From positions 20,310,001-20,374,000 of the forward strand of contig OY783207.1 of assembly GCA_963678705.1 (NCBI GenBank): DNA of 64,000 nt, read 5' to 3'. The position numbers and the translations under genes are program-made. Below, piece after piece: positions 24,145 to 35,883 of the stretch; the first letter of the stretch is position 1; every line of letters starts with the position of its first letter. The notes below the pieces were generated by a model that did not search any database, was not told the DNA's origin, and saw only the letters and a program-made list of their open reading frames with translations. This DNA comes from Panorpa germanica. Its lineage: Eukaryota > Arthropoda > Insecta > Mecoptera > Panorpidae.

Positions 24145-24599
24145 TCTATTTAGTTGTACTCATACATGTATGAAATGGAAGCATACCCTAAAGACTCGAA
24201 CATCGGCATTTTCCGTTATTTTCCGATAATCTCCGACGCTACAGCTGAAACTAGAACAGCATCCAACGTTGGATACGTTCTACGGATAACGAATAACGGA
24301 TAACGAGCGTAATTAGACGTGTAGTACGAACATAAATTAATTGACAATGGTTCTTTGTGTATGTATTATAGATCTACAATTTAATTGCGAGCGTCAAGCG
24401 AACTGCTGCTATGTTTTAGTTTTCTAAAAGAAGAGATATAAGCTCTGCAATTGTTTAAGTATAGACACTCGTTCTTTATAATGCATTTTCCTTCAATTTG
24501 TCTTCTCTAATAACCAACTAAATGAAACGGAAATATTATTATGTTACAACTCACAGAAAAACGAATACAAAAATGTCAATTAACGATTCGAATATCCCA

Positions 24600-24978
24600 G
24601 GTAAAAAATTTATCTTGGAAGTAGCTTGAGACAAACTGCCATCTGTGAACCTTGCACTCCAAGAATTTCTATATCAAGAACAGAAATTTAATCTTGGAAT
24701 TAGCTTAAAAAAAGCTAGCATATGTGAAATTTGGATTGCAAGACAATTTGGAATTTGGTGTTTTATATCTAGTGTAATCTACTATTGATAATTTATAAAG
24801 AAAGTAGAAAATGTACCTTGGAATTAGCTTGTGGTAAGTCGCCAATCTTAAACGTGCACATGCAAGACAATTTATCTGTGCCTATAATTAATATTGTGTA
24901 CCTTGCACTGCAAGACAATTTCTATGTGAAAAGTAAAAAATGAATATTGGAATTAGCTTGTGGCAAGACAATTTTCTA
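24600..24978 (-). repeat. Tandem array of ~80-bp unit, right (inverted) arm
   Basis: About four to five diverged units, recognised by GGAATTAGCTTGTGGCAAG, then TGTGAACCTTGCACTGCAAG and ACAATTTCTATGTG. Read in reverse these match the left arm. A 50-base unrelated stretch interrupts it near 24755-24800. The frame at 24940-25299 begins inside the last unit, so its first 20 codons are repeat, not transposase. Confidence 0.75.
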
Positions 24979-25009
24979 CCTGCGCATATAATGAATATTA
25001 AAAAATATT

Positions 25010-25230
25010 TTATATTCGAGTATAATTTTACCATAGATGTTGCAAGGATTCTGATGAAGCATTACTCACTTACTGATATAGCCAACAAAGGTGTAAAATT
25101 GAGTGAAATTTTGAAGAGACTCCAAGTACAGTTCGGTGATGCTACCCTGCATAACACACAAGTGTACAGAAGTTCCGAAATGATCGTGATAAAGTGCAAA
25201 AACGGCGTCAGTGAACTGGAGTTTAGATCA
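25010..25230 (+). pseudogene. mariner transposase N-terminal HTH relic
   Basis: Within an open frame (24940-25299), residues about 48-75 read GVKLSEILKRLQVQFGDATL then HNTQVY, matching the second helix-turn-helix of mariner transposases (G.K..EI..RL...FGD..LS.TQVY.W). The following linker is scrambled (CKNGVSELEF), the catalytic DDD region is absent, and the frame ends before the family C copy. This is a different mariner lineage from those at 10.6 kb and 37.7 kb. Known role of the motif: binding of the terminal repeats. Confidence 0.6.
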
Positions 25231-25310
25231 TATTTGAACTCTATAATAGGGATGGGAATGCATACGCTTATAGATTCACCGATTAATTTTAGTTCATAGA
25301 CGACTTATAC

Positions 25311-25503
25311 CCCAGTAAACAATTTGGTGAAGTGTCCTGTTTTGTGGCGTTTCTATCACTATTTCACTTCAATTATAGTTCGCATCAACTTTATCTTCAT
25401 TTGTGTTCCGACAGGTGGAGTGGTTTCGCACTTTTGTAGCCGATAAAATAGACATTTCATATGAACGACTATGAGAAACTGAACTGTAAATGAACTCTTT
25501 CAT
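25311..25503 (-). mobile_element. Family C MITE, partial
   Basis: Begins with CCCAGTAAACAATTTGGTGA, the outer end of the family, and ends abruptly at CTCTTTCAT. The other terminus is missing. Confidence 0.7.
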
Positions 25504-26904
25504 CTAGCAGTCATTAAGTATAGACCTCTAAATTACAATAACTATACTTCTCTATTTTGATCAGTTCACCTGACTGAAGACTAACGTATTTAGTTTCTTC
25601 ACGGCACTGAAAAATTATAAAAATAAAAATAAGTTTAGATATAAGAGAATAATTGTTTTTCCAATATTCAACTAATAAATATTCTGAACAATAATAATAC
25701 CTACGTTAATTAACAAAGTTAGCTATATGTGATGTTCATAGACTCGTTTTCCAACGTTATTACGAATGAAGAAACCCTGTCACTTTAATGCGATATACGG
25801 ATAATAATAGTAGCAAATCCTAAATATAAAGTAAATAAATACAAAAGGTAAAAATATAAGCGTCTAAAAATAAAACAAGCCACAAGTAAGATTTAAATTG
25901 ATACTTCCTTCTCAAGAAAGACGGTGAGACGGTGAATTTAAGAGTTAGTTCACAGCAAATGTAGGGGAGTCAAAATCATCCCTAGTAGAAGCTTACCACC
26001 CTAAACCTTCCACATTTCACCCTCCACACCACCTACAACCTTTATACAAAACAACCCCTTAGCACTAAGTTAAACTACCCTCTGGCTACAACTTGATAGC
26101 TGATGGAACATGGATGGGGGTAGAACATGAAGTACACTGCCAACGGGTGATAGATTAAACCTCAAAAGACGGTAAATGAGCCATGCCAAATTAATTAAAA
26201 ATTCATCAACGAGTTTTTGTTTATAAATTATGGTATTAACCAGCCCCACGTTTGTACGGCGTTACATACACAAAATGTCATGTTGAACAAAAATATTAGT
26301 GCGGTTCTTTTTGAGTTTTAATGACAATTGACGTACTATAAACTTCTTCGGTTGAATATTATAAAGTTTTGTACAATTATAAAGGATATTATTCTAATTA
26401 TCCTAAAAACTTTAAACTGATTGACCGTTTCGGACTCGATAAATATATTTTTTCAAAACTTGAATCATTTTCAATGGGAGCAATGAGAGATACATACATT
26501 TGACGTGTAGTTAGTGACCATTCATAAATTACGTCACATAAATTTCATTGAATTTAACCCTCCGTTCTCATTGTCACAGCTATAGGTATATAACCTCATT
26601 CAATTTAATTCCAATTGAACAATCTTGAAAAGAATATGATTTTTTTTACTTTATGTTATTAATTACTTTACCATGGTATGCTACATGCTTATTTGTATTT
26701 TCCGTTTCTTTTTATAAAAATTATTTATTTTATAATTTCTTTTCTAATTAATTATATAAGTATTACATTTATTTTTCGCTGCGCTCCATTATACTCTTGT
26801 GCATTTGTGTATTTATGGTATGCATTTGTGAAAGAGTTTTCTATATAATTTCGTCCTCGTATATAAACAAACTGAACTGCGAGTTGGGTCGTATTTTTAA
26901 GTCT
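25504..26904. other. No gene recognised
   Basis: AT-rich; a pyrimidine-rich CACCCTCCACACCACC stretch at about 26017-26035 is the only departure. Confidence 0.35.
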
Positions 26905-27105
26905 ATGGTTTATATAAGCCTTGGTTGATACTTTTGTTTTAAGCTCTCATTTCTCTTCGAGTAGAACATAACTATATCTTAACCAAGCAAAATACCCCGG
27001 TTACATTTTTCTATTAACTAGAACTGAAAAATTCATTTTTTAGATTAACCCTCACGCCATAACTAAAAGTTAACTGAGAATTTAAAAAAGGTTCCGTAGT
27101 GCATT
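26905..27105 (+). repeat. Diverged repeat, copy 1 of a pair
   Basis: Shares ordered words with 29035-29240: TTCGAGT..AACATAACT.TATC, TACATTTTTC, ATTAACT and CATTTTTTAG. Probably an old transposon fragment; the two copies bracket the elements at 27228 and 28412. Confidence 0.45.
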
Positions 27106-27227
27106 ACATTAAGTGCAATAATAGTTGTTTACTGACAGTCTGATTCAAAATATAGCTCACTGCTCTACGAATATAAGAGAGTCGAAGCGGTTAGTCCCAA
27201 TTGAAAACTTTTGTAGAAGAACAATCT

Positions 27228-28183
27228 GGGGCACTATTCCTGAATTTTGCGAGCAATGTTCGCAATCGAACAGATTCGATCGAAACGAGTGAAGTAAGAT
27301 TCGATCACAATTGTAAACACTATTCCTGAATACAATCGAAACTAACATTCTTCATTCGATTGAATATATTGTATAGAACGTTTTGTAGACCAGCAAAATG
27401 CGGGAAATTTAAATTAATTTAAATATTTTTTGTAAGTTGGATATGATTATCTGGTTAAACTATTATTTCTACTGTTTTTCTGGATTTTAAAAGAAGCATT
27501 TATCTTAGTATAGTACAAATTTAATATTGAATACAGAGTTTGCATAATAATTTATATATTCTCCTATTTATTAATTTTATAGAACTATTAATCATTTCAC
27601 AATTGAATTTTAAAAATTACATGCATTAATTGAATATTAGAATACATTATATTTGTTAAATTATGATAGATTAAAAAAACAGCACTTATCTTAATAAGAA
27701 TATTTAAGAATAAACACAATATACTGTTTCTAATTTTATTGATAAATAAACAGTATATTCTATTATAAATAAGATGATTTATTAATTAAGTGTTTTGGCT
27801 ACGTCTAGTTTCTGATTCTAATGGTTGTATTTTCTTAACTGTATTTCAGTTTCCATATAATTAAAAAGTAATAGAAAAATTTTACGTTAACTTCAACAAA
27901 TATTTATTTTTTTGACATTTCTAGAAAAATTAAACAAGCAACACAAATTTTACTAAATACTCTTGCCTAAAACAGTGATAACTAATAAAAGTCACTAAAA
28001 TTTACTGTTTTATCGTACATTCGCAAGCTAAATAGTCGACGTGCAAATGTTCACCTTTTTGCTCGATTTCTCTGCTTGTAAATTTTCGTAAAATTTTCAG
28101 GAATAGCACTTTTGAGTAAATCGAGTGATTTTTACGGAAAGAAAAAGAGTTTACGATTCGATTGAACTCAGGAATAGCGCCCC
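27228..28183. mobile_element. Inverted-repeat element with duplicated end motif
   Basis: Ends are GGGGCACTATTCCTGA and its near-perfect inverted copy (as GGGGCGCTATTCCTGA). A second internal CTATTCCTGA occurs in each arm (about 27320 and 28105), so the arms carry a duplicated terminal motif. The centre is AT-rich. No matching flanking duplication was found, so exact ends and superfamily are open. Two minus-strand frames (27157-27348, 28002-28202) come from the arms and are not genes. Confidence 0.6.
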
Positions 28184-28411
28184 TGCTCTCACACGCGACC
28201 AAACAACCATCAATACGTATTTGTACACACGCATCGATAGTAATAATTAAATGTTTAAAAATACAACATTTGGTTTTTGTTTTCTTATAAACGACGTTGT
28301 CAATTTTAAAACAGGCAATTCATATGATTTGTATTTAATCAAAGAATAATTGAGCAAAATTTTATTAAAAGTAAAATGCATCTAGTGAGCCTTAAGTAGT
28401 AATTACCTTAA

Positions 28412-29011
28412 GGGTCGTATTCTGTAACTTTCAAAAAAATCGACCTTTTTTTTCAGCGGTGGAAATATTTAATTTTTTCACCGCTCGAATAAAGTCGCTT
28501 TATTTAAAATATCTAAAGTGGTATTCTGTATGCAAAATTTTCCATCGCCCTTATAATATACAGCGGTGAAAAAGTATAAACTGGTATTGATGACGTATTT
28601 TAAGACGTCATCAATTTTAAAAATATTTGACCAATCACGGCATTCAGAATATTTAAAAATTCAAACACTTGACAAGTACGAATACATGTCAATTATTCAA
28701 GTCAATTGACAAGCAACATAACCCCACTTTCTAATATATTTATATTTGTATATTCATATGACTGAAAAATTTGTACTGAAATTTAAATTATAATTCTAAT
28801 TGTTTGACAGTCCTAAAAAATACAGCGATAGAAAATTTTAAAGTCACCGCTAAAGGCGACCTAATAATTTGGTCGACCTTTTTCCAGCGACTAAAATAAA
28901 ATCGATGAAAATTTCTTACAGAATACCAAATAAAAAATCATCGCTTTTGTGACGTCATTTTACAGCGATGAAATTTTTTCACCGGTGGAAATACTTTACA
29001 GAATAAGGCCC
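28412..29011. mobile_element. TTAA-type inverted-repeat MITE
   Basis: 600 bp. Ends GGGTCGTATTCTGTAA and, inverted, GGGCCTTATTCTGTAA; flanked by TTAA on the left (28408-28411) and TTAG on the right. This suits a TTAA target (piggyBac or Kolobok type) with one mutated base. A 3-bp TTA reading (Harbinger) is possible. TATTCTGTA recurs twice inside, again in inverted order, together with GCGGTGAAA words. Confidence 0.7.
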
Positions 29012-29034
29012 TTAGAGTCAAATTTTCATTACTC

Positions 29035-29240
29035 AGTATAGGTTATTACAAACCTTGATTGATAATTTAGATTCTCATCTGATTTTAGTTCGAGTTAAAC
29101 ATAACTGTATCGAATACCTGAGCTACATTTTTCGTTCATTAACTGTGGTTTACTTTGATTAAACTAATATAGAAAAACCCATTTTTTAGGTTAAACCTTA
29201 ACTGAAGTTTAACGAATAATTGAGACACGGCCCGTGGTGT
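29035..29240 (+). repeat. Diverged repeat, copy 2 of a pair
   Basis: Partner of 26905-27105 in the same orientation; the two differ by many substitutions and small gaps. Confidence 0.45.
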
Positions 29241-30601
29241 AGTAAGATAAATTATATTAAACTTGTACACATGTTACGTTTTAAAATAAATAAATCGTGG
29301 TGTAAAATGTCCAGGCTTTTAAATTAATGTGTCTTTTAATGACTAAATTATGAAATTGTATTATTTTATAAATATATTAAAATAATAACATTATTAAAAA
29401 TGATGTTTTCGTTATTATGAAGGATTAATGTTAATTTTGGCTGCAGTTAGCTGCACTCCCACGGCTTTACCTCTTGGGTTGCCAGAGGATGAACTCATAA
29501 ACTTAATGCATTTGTTTATTTATTTATATTACATTTCAGACTGAAAATTGTACAGTTGGTTTTAATAACAAACATTTTATAACGCACAACGGACTAATGA
29601 TATTAATGAGACTTTTCAAATGTAAAGGCCACTGCGCACTCGAATACGTTGAGTTGCTAATTGATTTGCAGTACACACTTGATCTCGCCTGTCTCGGCCA
29701 GAGTGAACTGTCGGCATGAGTGTGTATGGGACCTTTAACTTACTCCACTCATTTTTCTTATTAAAGAACATACATTATTTTTATTTATTTTTTAGAAATA
29801 ACATCACAGCGATTTTCTCTTAAAAAGAATTTTATTTTCTGATTCTTTTATTAAAGTAAGAAACAATGTACATACTCGTAACTTATAACCAAAGTGTAAA
29901 TACATATCTTAATTTGGAGAAGTAAGATACAAGCTAATAGGACAAGCTAGATGTAATTTATGAATCTTATAGCGTTTTCCATCTAGACATTTTTCTGTTG
30001 CTGCTCTCTGAATATGTGACACTGTCACTCAACATTTTGACATCTACTGTTTCACAGTCGTTAACTCTTTTTGCATTCTTTTCGACTGAGAATAGAACAT
30101 AAAAACATGCACTTTTTTATATTTAATTGTTGGCTAAACTGTTTTATTATTAGTTTAAGTATTGGCAAGACTGCTGAATAATCCAGAGTTGGATTAAATA
30201 ATAAAAAAGTTATACATTACAAAATTATTCTTAAAAATAATACAGTTTATAATAATTATACTTCTATTATTATTTTTCCACTCCCTTCTTTCTCTCTATA
30301 TTTTATGATGATTTCTACTACACTGTGAGAAGAACACAGTAAAAATTACTATGTGAGAATAGTACCTGGGTGCTACAATGGTTTTATAATAAAAATTCCT
30401 ATATTATAAAATATACCACGGCTATAGTTAGATACTCGTAGTCTAGTTTATATTAATCCTATAATATATAGTTTTTATTATCATAAACAATTTTATGTAA
30501 ATAGTAAACTTTGATATCTTATATAAACCTTAAATTTATGAAACTGTGTTTAGTACCATGTTATTTTTTTCATTAAACAACTTATGTTTGATATATTATA
30601 T
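29241..30601. other. No gene; possible tiny MITE at 29624-29736
   Basis: At 29624-29736 the sequence starts AAAGGCCACTGCGCACTCG and ends GAGTGTGTATGGGACCTTT, roughly inverted partners, over 113 bp. A CACTCGAATA.GTTGAGTT word in it recurs at 12318-12340. A similar GAGTGTGTATGAGGCC end occurs at 43138-43153. The rest is AT-rich. Confidence 0.4.
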
Positions 30602-30610
30602 AACAATAAC

Positions 30611-30878
30611 TTTTAATTTATTTAACGTCGGCCTCTTTCCGTTGCTAAGTCCTATCACCAATGACCTCTTACTATGTTGGCATTATTTGCGCTGTCATGA
30701 CCGTATAAGTGTAAACTATACCGCAGCCTAACATGTGTACGATTATGTATGTACATATAATTAATATAATTTGGTAATAACTAATCCCAAAAAATATAAC
30801 TCTTGTCCAGTGATCGAACCCTAATGCGCAGCGGACTAGCGTCAAGCATTAATGCTGTCGTTCACTACATCGTCACAA
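30611..30878 (-). mobile_element. tRNA-derived SINE, minus strand, 9-bp duplication
   Basis: Complement carries the B-box region (GATCGAACC near 30815), the CAGTG.TATAGTTTACACTTA middle and the GACGTTAAATAAATT tail of the SINE seen at 53405. AACAATAAC flanks it at 30602-30610 and 30879-30887. Body is longer than the 17-kb copy because it retains a 100-base central segment. Confidence 0.7.
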
Positions 30879-30960
30879 AACAATAACACTATTAACAAAA
30901 TCAATGGCAAAACAACAAACTACTTTTTAATATCATTGTAATATGTATACGAGTTATGGC

Positions 30961-30995
30961 AGCACCAGCACCAGCACCGTTACCGTTACCGTTCT
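30961..30995 (+). repeat. Hexamer repeats AGCACC and GTTACC
   Basis: Three AGCACC units are followed directly by about three GTTACC units, ending in GTTCTGTTTCCGCGC. Confidence 0.8.
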
Positions 30996-31384
30996 GTTTC
31001 CGCGCTAGTTGCTCTTGGATAATGTTATAACTTAAAACAACCAAGCGATAAATATTTCAGTTGGCCCGAAATTCATGGGCATTTTGCCAAGTGAGTCACA
31101 AATATTAGTACACGCGGTCCCAAACTCCCAACATTACTTTTGACAGAGTCTAACAAAAAGAAACGTTTCAAATGGTTTAATTTTCAAAAGATGTTTTACT
31201 CTGGTGACTAAATGTTGAACTATTATAAATATTGTGGGAGAACTCTGCAAAACACGTTGCTTGTTTAATTTAAGGTGACATAGTGTAGGCTATAAACAAT
31301 TGGCAAAGGTCACATGGAGATAATTTTAGTTTTCTGTTTTCCGTCTGTTAATAAAGCTAATGATAGGAGAATTTTACTATATGA

Positions 31385-31560
31385 CATTACTATGTGAAGA
31401 ATATGAATTTCTGGTGTTGATAAAGTATTGTTTTTAAATTGGAAGAAATACCGTTCAAGTAAAATAATAGACTTGACAAGTGTTGTTCGGTATTTGGTAA
31501 TTTTTCAAATTAAAACGTCCATTTCAAATAGCTGATAATTAATCAGGGCCGGGTATTAAT
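31385..31560 (+). pseudogene. mariner transposase N-terminal relic
   Basis: Reads YEFLVLIKYCF, a stop, then IGRNTVQVK with further stops and, later, RPFQIADN. This matches the EF.VLIK.CFL.G.NTV..K opening of the lineage seen at 10.6 kb. No catalytic region follows. Confidence 0.5.
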
Positions 31561-33216
31561 ATAGTTATTGAATGTATCATTTTATTAGTAAACTATCACT
31601 AATTGAATTTAATGGAGTGGAAATAGAGAGCATGCCACTTCATTAACAAAGGTCTACTCTCGCACAAGTCAATGTTCAAGGGAGAAATATGTCCATCTAG
31701 CAAAACCTTTGGTGTCACTATTTTGGCCCCTGACTTTGATATCACATGACATGTGACCTACATGAATTGAAAGGCAATATGAAGTGGAGTAAAGTGGGTG
31801 ATAGGTGGTGGGTGGCGGGTGTTTTGTAAGTGAGGGGAGTGAGAAATAGTTTATATCATAAACTCGTAGCCGCGGTAATACCACTAGTGATGTTTTGATC
31901 CCTCGGAGCTCGAACGATAGCGGATATGAAATAGAAATGTTCAATTACAACGGATTATATGATATTAACGGGTATTCCATGATAGACTGAGATAGACTTA
32001 TGGAATTAGTAATGGGAGTAAGAGAGAAAACAAAATAATTATGTGTATATGGTGATATTAATATGAACTTATCAAAGACGTGTGGAGAAATTGTGTATGG
32101 TATTATTAAAGCTATGCTGTAGAAAGTAAAGTCTACGTTATGTGAAATATAGGGTGGAGTGTGGGTGTGGGAGGAATGGGGACTACAGGTTAAGATTAGT
32201 GCTTGCTAATATTACGCTAGCAATATACTTAAACATGAAGAGGCAAGGAGAGAAATGTGAAATAGAGAGGAGCGGAATATTACGTTAAAGTTGTTTTTAA
32301 TGTGCTTGTGTAGCTAGTATCGCTATTATTTAATAATGTGCTCCATTTGAGGCAAACAATTATAGTACTTAGTGCTAAACTGTTTTCCCCTTCACATTGG
32401 AGTAGCATAAAATCTATTGCGGTTTAGTTCATCTTTCAGGGAATATTGCTAGCTTTCCACAAGCTTATTCAGACAATAATTTGTTATTTAGGTAAATTCA
32501 ATGCCCAATCTTTCGTATTATGCCATATCACTTCTTACCGCTCCTACAATAATGTGTTCTTCCGTGAACTAAAATTTCTCAGTGACTCTATCATTGTATG
32601 TAAGCCCATCTCTGTTCTAAAGTTCAATTTAAAGTCAGTAGTACCACATACAAAACCCTTTTAATGAATAACTTGACAGGCCAGAGGGCTTAATTATAAA
32701 ATTATGTATTTATTAATAAAATTCGATAACTTTTCACTACCAAAACCGTAAATATTTTATGATTTTAAAGCTATTGTAACAACCTTTTATTCCTGAAAAG
32801 GACTTTTTAAGATATTATAAATCTAACTTGGTAAATACAAAACGTAAACTTAAGAATGAAACTTAATATAGATAACCTTTTTTATAACTTATATAGAAGA
32901 TAGCTTCTTTTTTTTAAATATTTACTTGAGTGTATCAACTTTTGACAGTTATTAACACTTGAAACAATATCTACATTTCAACTTATAAACACGTGTAAGG
33001 GTATTTAAAATAAGATAATAGTAAAGATTAAATTTGTTTCATTGATAAAGTCAACAAATTTTTTAGACTTTCTCCGCTTGGTTTACGACAGCAAATACCT
33101 GTAGAGCACAAACGATTCCGACAAGTGTGCTCCATTTAGGGAGTTCTAGCCATACAACTAAATCGACGTACGAGTCTTTAATTGCAAATAGATAGCTTCA
33201 TAGGCCGCATAGGCCT
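31561..33216. other. No gene recognised; a repeat shared with 53 kb
   Basis: About 32880-33130 resembles 53000-53310 (ATTGATAAAGTCAACAA then TTTTTCAGGCTTTCC-type words), suggesting fragments of one old element. A G-rich patch at 31790-31840 lies in a minus frame (31669-31944) with no known domain. Confidence 0.35.
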
Positions 33217-33539
33217 CATAGATAATCAATATGGTTGACAACAAGGTTATGAACCATGTTGGTTGTTGCTGGCATAAAAAATGCAACCTGTTTACCAACC
33301 AAGTTGTCAACCAAGTTCCTGTGGCATTATTTGCAGAGTAATTTACTCTCAATGCTGTTTCTTATTTTCTTTAAATGTCAATCTATTAAATACTATTTCA
33401 TATCAAAAAGGTTAATACCAAATATGAAAAGTTTTTGATCTCACTCCAACCGTTGTTAAAACATTATACTCAAGTACCACTCTGGTCACAGACGAACAAC
33501 ATCCACAGTCCTTGTTGTCAACCAAGTTGATAGTCTATG
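33217..33539. mobile_element. Inverted-repeat element, ~30-bp ends
   Basis: 323 bp. Ends match as CATAGA..ATCAA..TGGTTG followed by ACAACAAGG, inverted on the right (33510-33539). TTGTCAACCAAGTT recurs inside. No target duplication is visible, so boundaries are approximate. Confidence 0.5.
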
Positions 33540-33633
33540 GCGAGCCCGTTACGATAAAGAAAGTTACTATGAAGAAACAAAGAAAGATGTAGAAGAGAAA
33601 ATAAGAGAAATCATTATTGAAAGAGTTCGATAA
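33508..33633 (+). CDS. Unrecognised coding-like fragment, C-terminal
   Basis: Starting within the right end of the inverted-repeat element, one frame reads VDSLWRARYDKESYYEETKK then DVEEKIREIIIERVR and stops at 33633. The charged, helix-forming composition looks like real protein sequence, not translated spacer. No start codon or splice acceptor is convincing. It could be a transposase or ORF fragment of the element or a host exon. No family recognised. Confidence 0.25.
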   Translation, partial: VLVVNQVDSLWRARYDKESYYEETKKDVEEKIREIIIERVR

Positions 33634-34557
33634 TTTGCAAAAGTACTTCTTATCGAACAAACTACCCTCTAGCTGTATGGAGCCGTCCCACATAATAAAA
33701 TACACGTGCGCTCTCTAATACTTATGTTTCGATAATAAACAAAGGATACATTTAGTTTGGCCATAATAGAATAAAGAGTCATCTAATACAATATCATATG
33801 TTAATTACGGTTCCCCTATCCCCTTCCAGCCAATTTAGCACCACTGTTTCTATTTGTACAATTCGTTAACGACAATGTTTTTCAATTACTAGAGTTTCGT
33901 TATTTTAATATTTTTGATTCGGTATTTCGTTACGCCAGGCCTGCCTTTATTACGGTACAACATGTGGTACAGTAATGAGTCTTGACACGAAACCCCAATG
34001 GATGAGTGGGAGGTTGTAGGAGGATCTCCCCCCCCCCCCCCTAACCCTTATCCCTTAGGCGTAGCAGCACAACCAAATTATGTACAGCCGATAATAACGA
34101 ATGGATTATAGGAATAACAAACAACAGAGAGCGTCAAATCAGCAGTCATTGCCATCACATAAAGACCTCAAGGGATATAAGGGTAGGTGAAGGGTAACGG
34201 ATGTTCGGATGCTCTACTACTCTGCTCCACTCCCTCCCCCTGTCTCTCTTTCTCGGTTCTACCCTTCCACTTCACTGTTCATTAAATATTCAAAATAATT
34301 ATCCACGTATACCTGATGATACAACACATGTATCTGTCACATTAATGTGAACTGTGGATGCCTCTACGTCATAATTTCATTTCAAACTCATTATAATTTA
34401 TTTAATTACACAGTTCGAATATTGATAGCTCCAGTTTTACTAATTACATTTCACTGAGGCATATTACTTGTCATTATGTTGATGTTTGTAATGTATTTGT
34501 TAATGTAATAAAATGATGCGATACATCAATTTGTTTGAAGATTCAGAAGTCAGATGG
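33634..34557. other. No gene; poly-C run
   Basis: A run of 14 C bases sits at 34028-34041 and a pyrimidine-rich tract at 34220-34270. Remaining sequence is unremarkable. Confidence 0.4.
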
Positions 34558-34985
34558 CAGTGGTACCTCGAGATACGAAATTAATTCGTTCTTTGACTAC
34601 GTTCGCGAACCGAAACAATTTTTCCCACTGAAATTAATGTAAATCTAATTAATCCGTGTCGTCACTCCACTAGCATCAGTTTTATTCGGTGCTTTCAATA
34701 TCTCCAGCAAGCTACTTTTCATTAATCCAAACTAACAATAATTTTTCTTCTTCCAACACTTGATATCTTTGCTTTGAACTCTTTTAACCACATCATTCCT
34801 TATCCTTAGCGCATCTTTTAAGTTTTAACATAGTACAGACCGTAAATTTAACAGTAATACCATTCTCATGTTTAGTTACTATTTCTTACTTCGTTTCTAC
34901 TGTAACACGCTTAAGCTTCTTTACACTTCTGTCACTGACACTTCTTACTTTCTTGGGATACAAAAAACATTTTATATATAATATA
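34558..34985 (-). pseudogene. Tigger/pogo transposase relic with terminal repeat
   Basis: The plus strand at 34558 starts CAGTGGTACCTCGAGATACG, the known Tigger-type terminus. On the minus strand, from about 34960 down, are PKKVRSVSDRSVKKLKRVTV, a TKHENGITV segment of the CENP-B-like helix-turn-helix, and then VLEEEKLLLVWINEK near 34700. Immediately after, sequence drops to the 3' terminus, so the catalytic DDE domain is deleted. Several stops interrupt. Known: such transposases bind ends via the CENP-B-type domain and insert at TA. A second copy is at 51850-52318. Confidence 0.72.
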
Positions 34986-35239
34986 TCACTCAATATCATT
35001 ATGATATTTGAATTTCATTTTACCGCTTAATTTTTTATTGACTTCACGAAGTTAGTAGAATATAATATAATTAATTGAATTTATGTATCGTTGTATGCGT
35101 CATTATATGAAAACTTTTTGGGTTGGTAACAGTTGCTAGCGCTTTGATGTTTAATAGTTTTCTCGATTAAGAGTGACGGCAATAGTGGAGGGTAGAAGGT
35201 GTTAAGCAACGAAATGATGTCAATTAGTCGATTATTTCT

Positions 35240-35423
35240 TGTAATTGTTTACTCCTTTAATTATTATAGCGTCAAAAATTACTTTCAATCGTTAATAACT
35301 TCTATAAATAACTTCTATAATATTGCGAATTATTGCAAAATAATTAGACATTTGAGGTTCTGATAACCAACTTTATAAATATACAGTGCAGTTTTATATA
35401 AATTCAGTTATGGTCCATAACCC
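35240..35423 (+). repeat. Family D-related 3' fragment
   Basis: Carries ACATTTGAGGTTCTGATAACC and ends near GGTCCATAACCC. It lies tail-to-tail with the minus-strand copy starting at 35424. A closely matching fragment is at 63946-64000. Confidence 0.55.
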
Positions 35424-35875
35424 AATGGGCTTGTGTCCTATGTCTTATTTTCTATAAAAGTGTACTATATATTGATAAAGTTGGTTACTATAACCTCAAA
35501 TGTTCAATTATTTTTTAATAACTCTTTATATGTTAGGAGATATTAACAATTAAAAAAGGTATTTTATCTCTTTAATTATTAAAGGTATTTAACGTTATAG
35601 AACATTCCAAAAAAATGAGACATCACGTCTGCTAAGTTGCTATCTCTTTTATACAACAGAGTGTAAAAGAGATAGCATATTCAACACAGAACTCTTATCC
35701 ATAGAAAAAATAGCTGACCTACCCTTAACAGTACAAACATATTACGTCATAAATATGGCCGACATCTGTAACATTTAGATATTTATTAAAATAATAACGG
35801 CAATATATATTTATTAACATCAATTTCAATCAACAATTGAAAAATCGACCCCGAAAAATTTGTGCACGGGCCTAT
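35424..35875 (-). mobile_element. Family D MITE, minus strand, internally deleted
   Basis: Begins AATGGGCTTGTGTCCTATGT and ends at a mutated partner (TGTGCACGGGCCTATT). About 190 bases shorter than the 14-kb copy. Confidence 0.7.
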
Positions 35876-35883
35876 TCTACATG

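Larger units (their letters stand above)
20595..24978. mobile_element. Candidate Foldback-like element: inverted arms of tandem repeats
   Basis: Two arrays of the same approximately 80-bp unit face each other: 20595-21860 on plus and 24600-24978 on minus. About 2.7 kb of mostly unique sequence lies between. Drosophila Foldback elements are known to have long inverted ends built of short tandem repeats, sometimes around a coding core, so the architecture matches. The core here holds minus-strand protein-like fragments (22055-22283 and 23941-24144) and a minisatellite (23312-23497). The units are well diverged and no flanking duplication was found. Alternatives are a satellite array broken by inversion or two independent insertions. 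Confidence 0.4.

Noticed and set aside
27157-28202. Two minus-strand genes of 63 and 66 codons
   Set aside because: Both come from the related inverted arms of one element.
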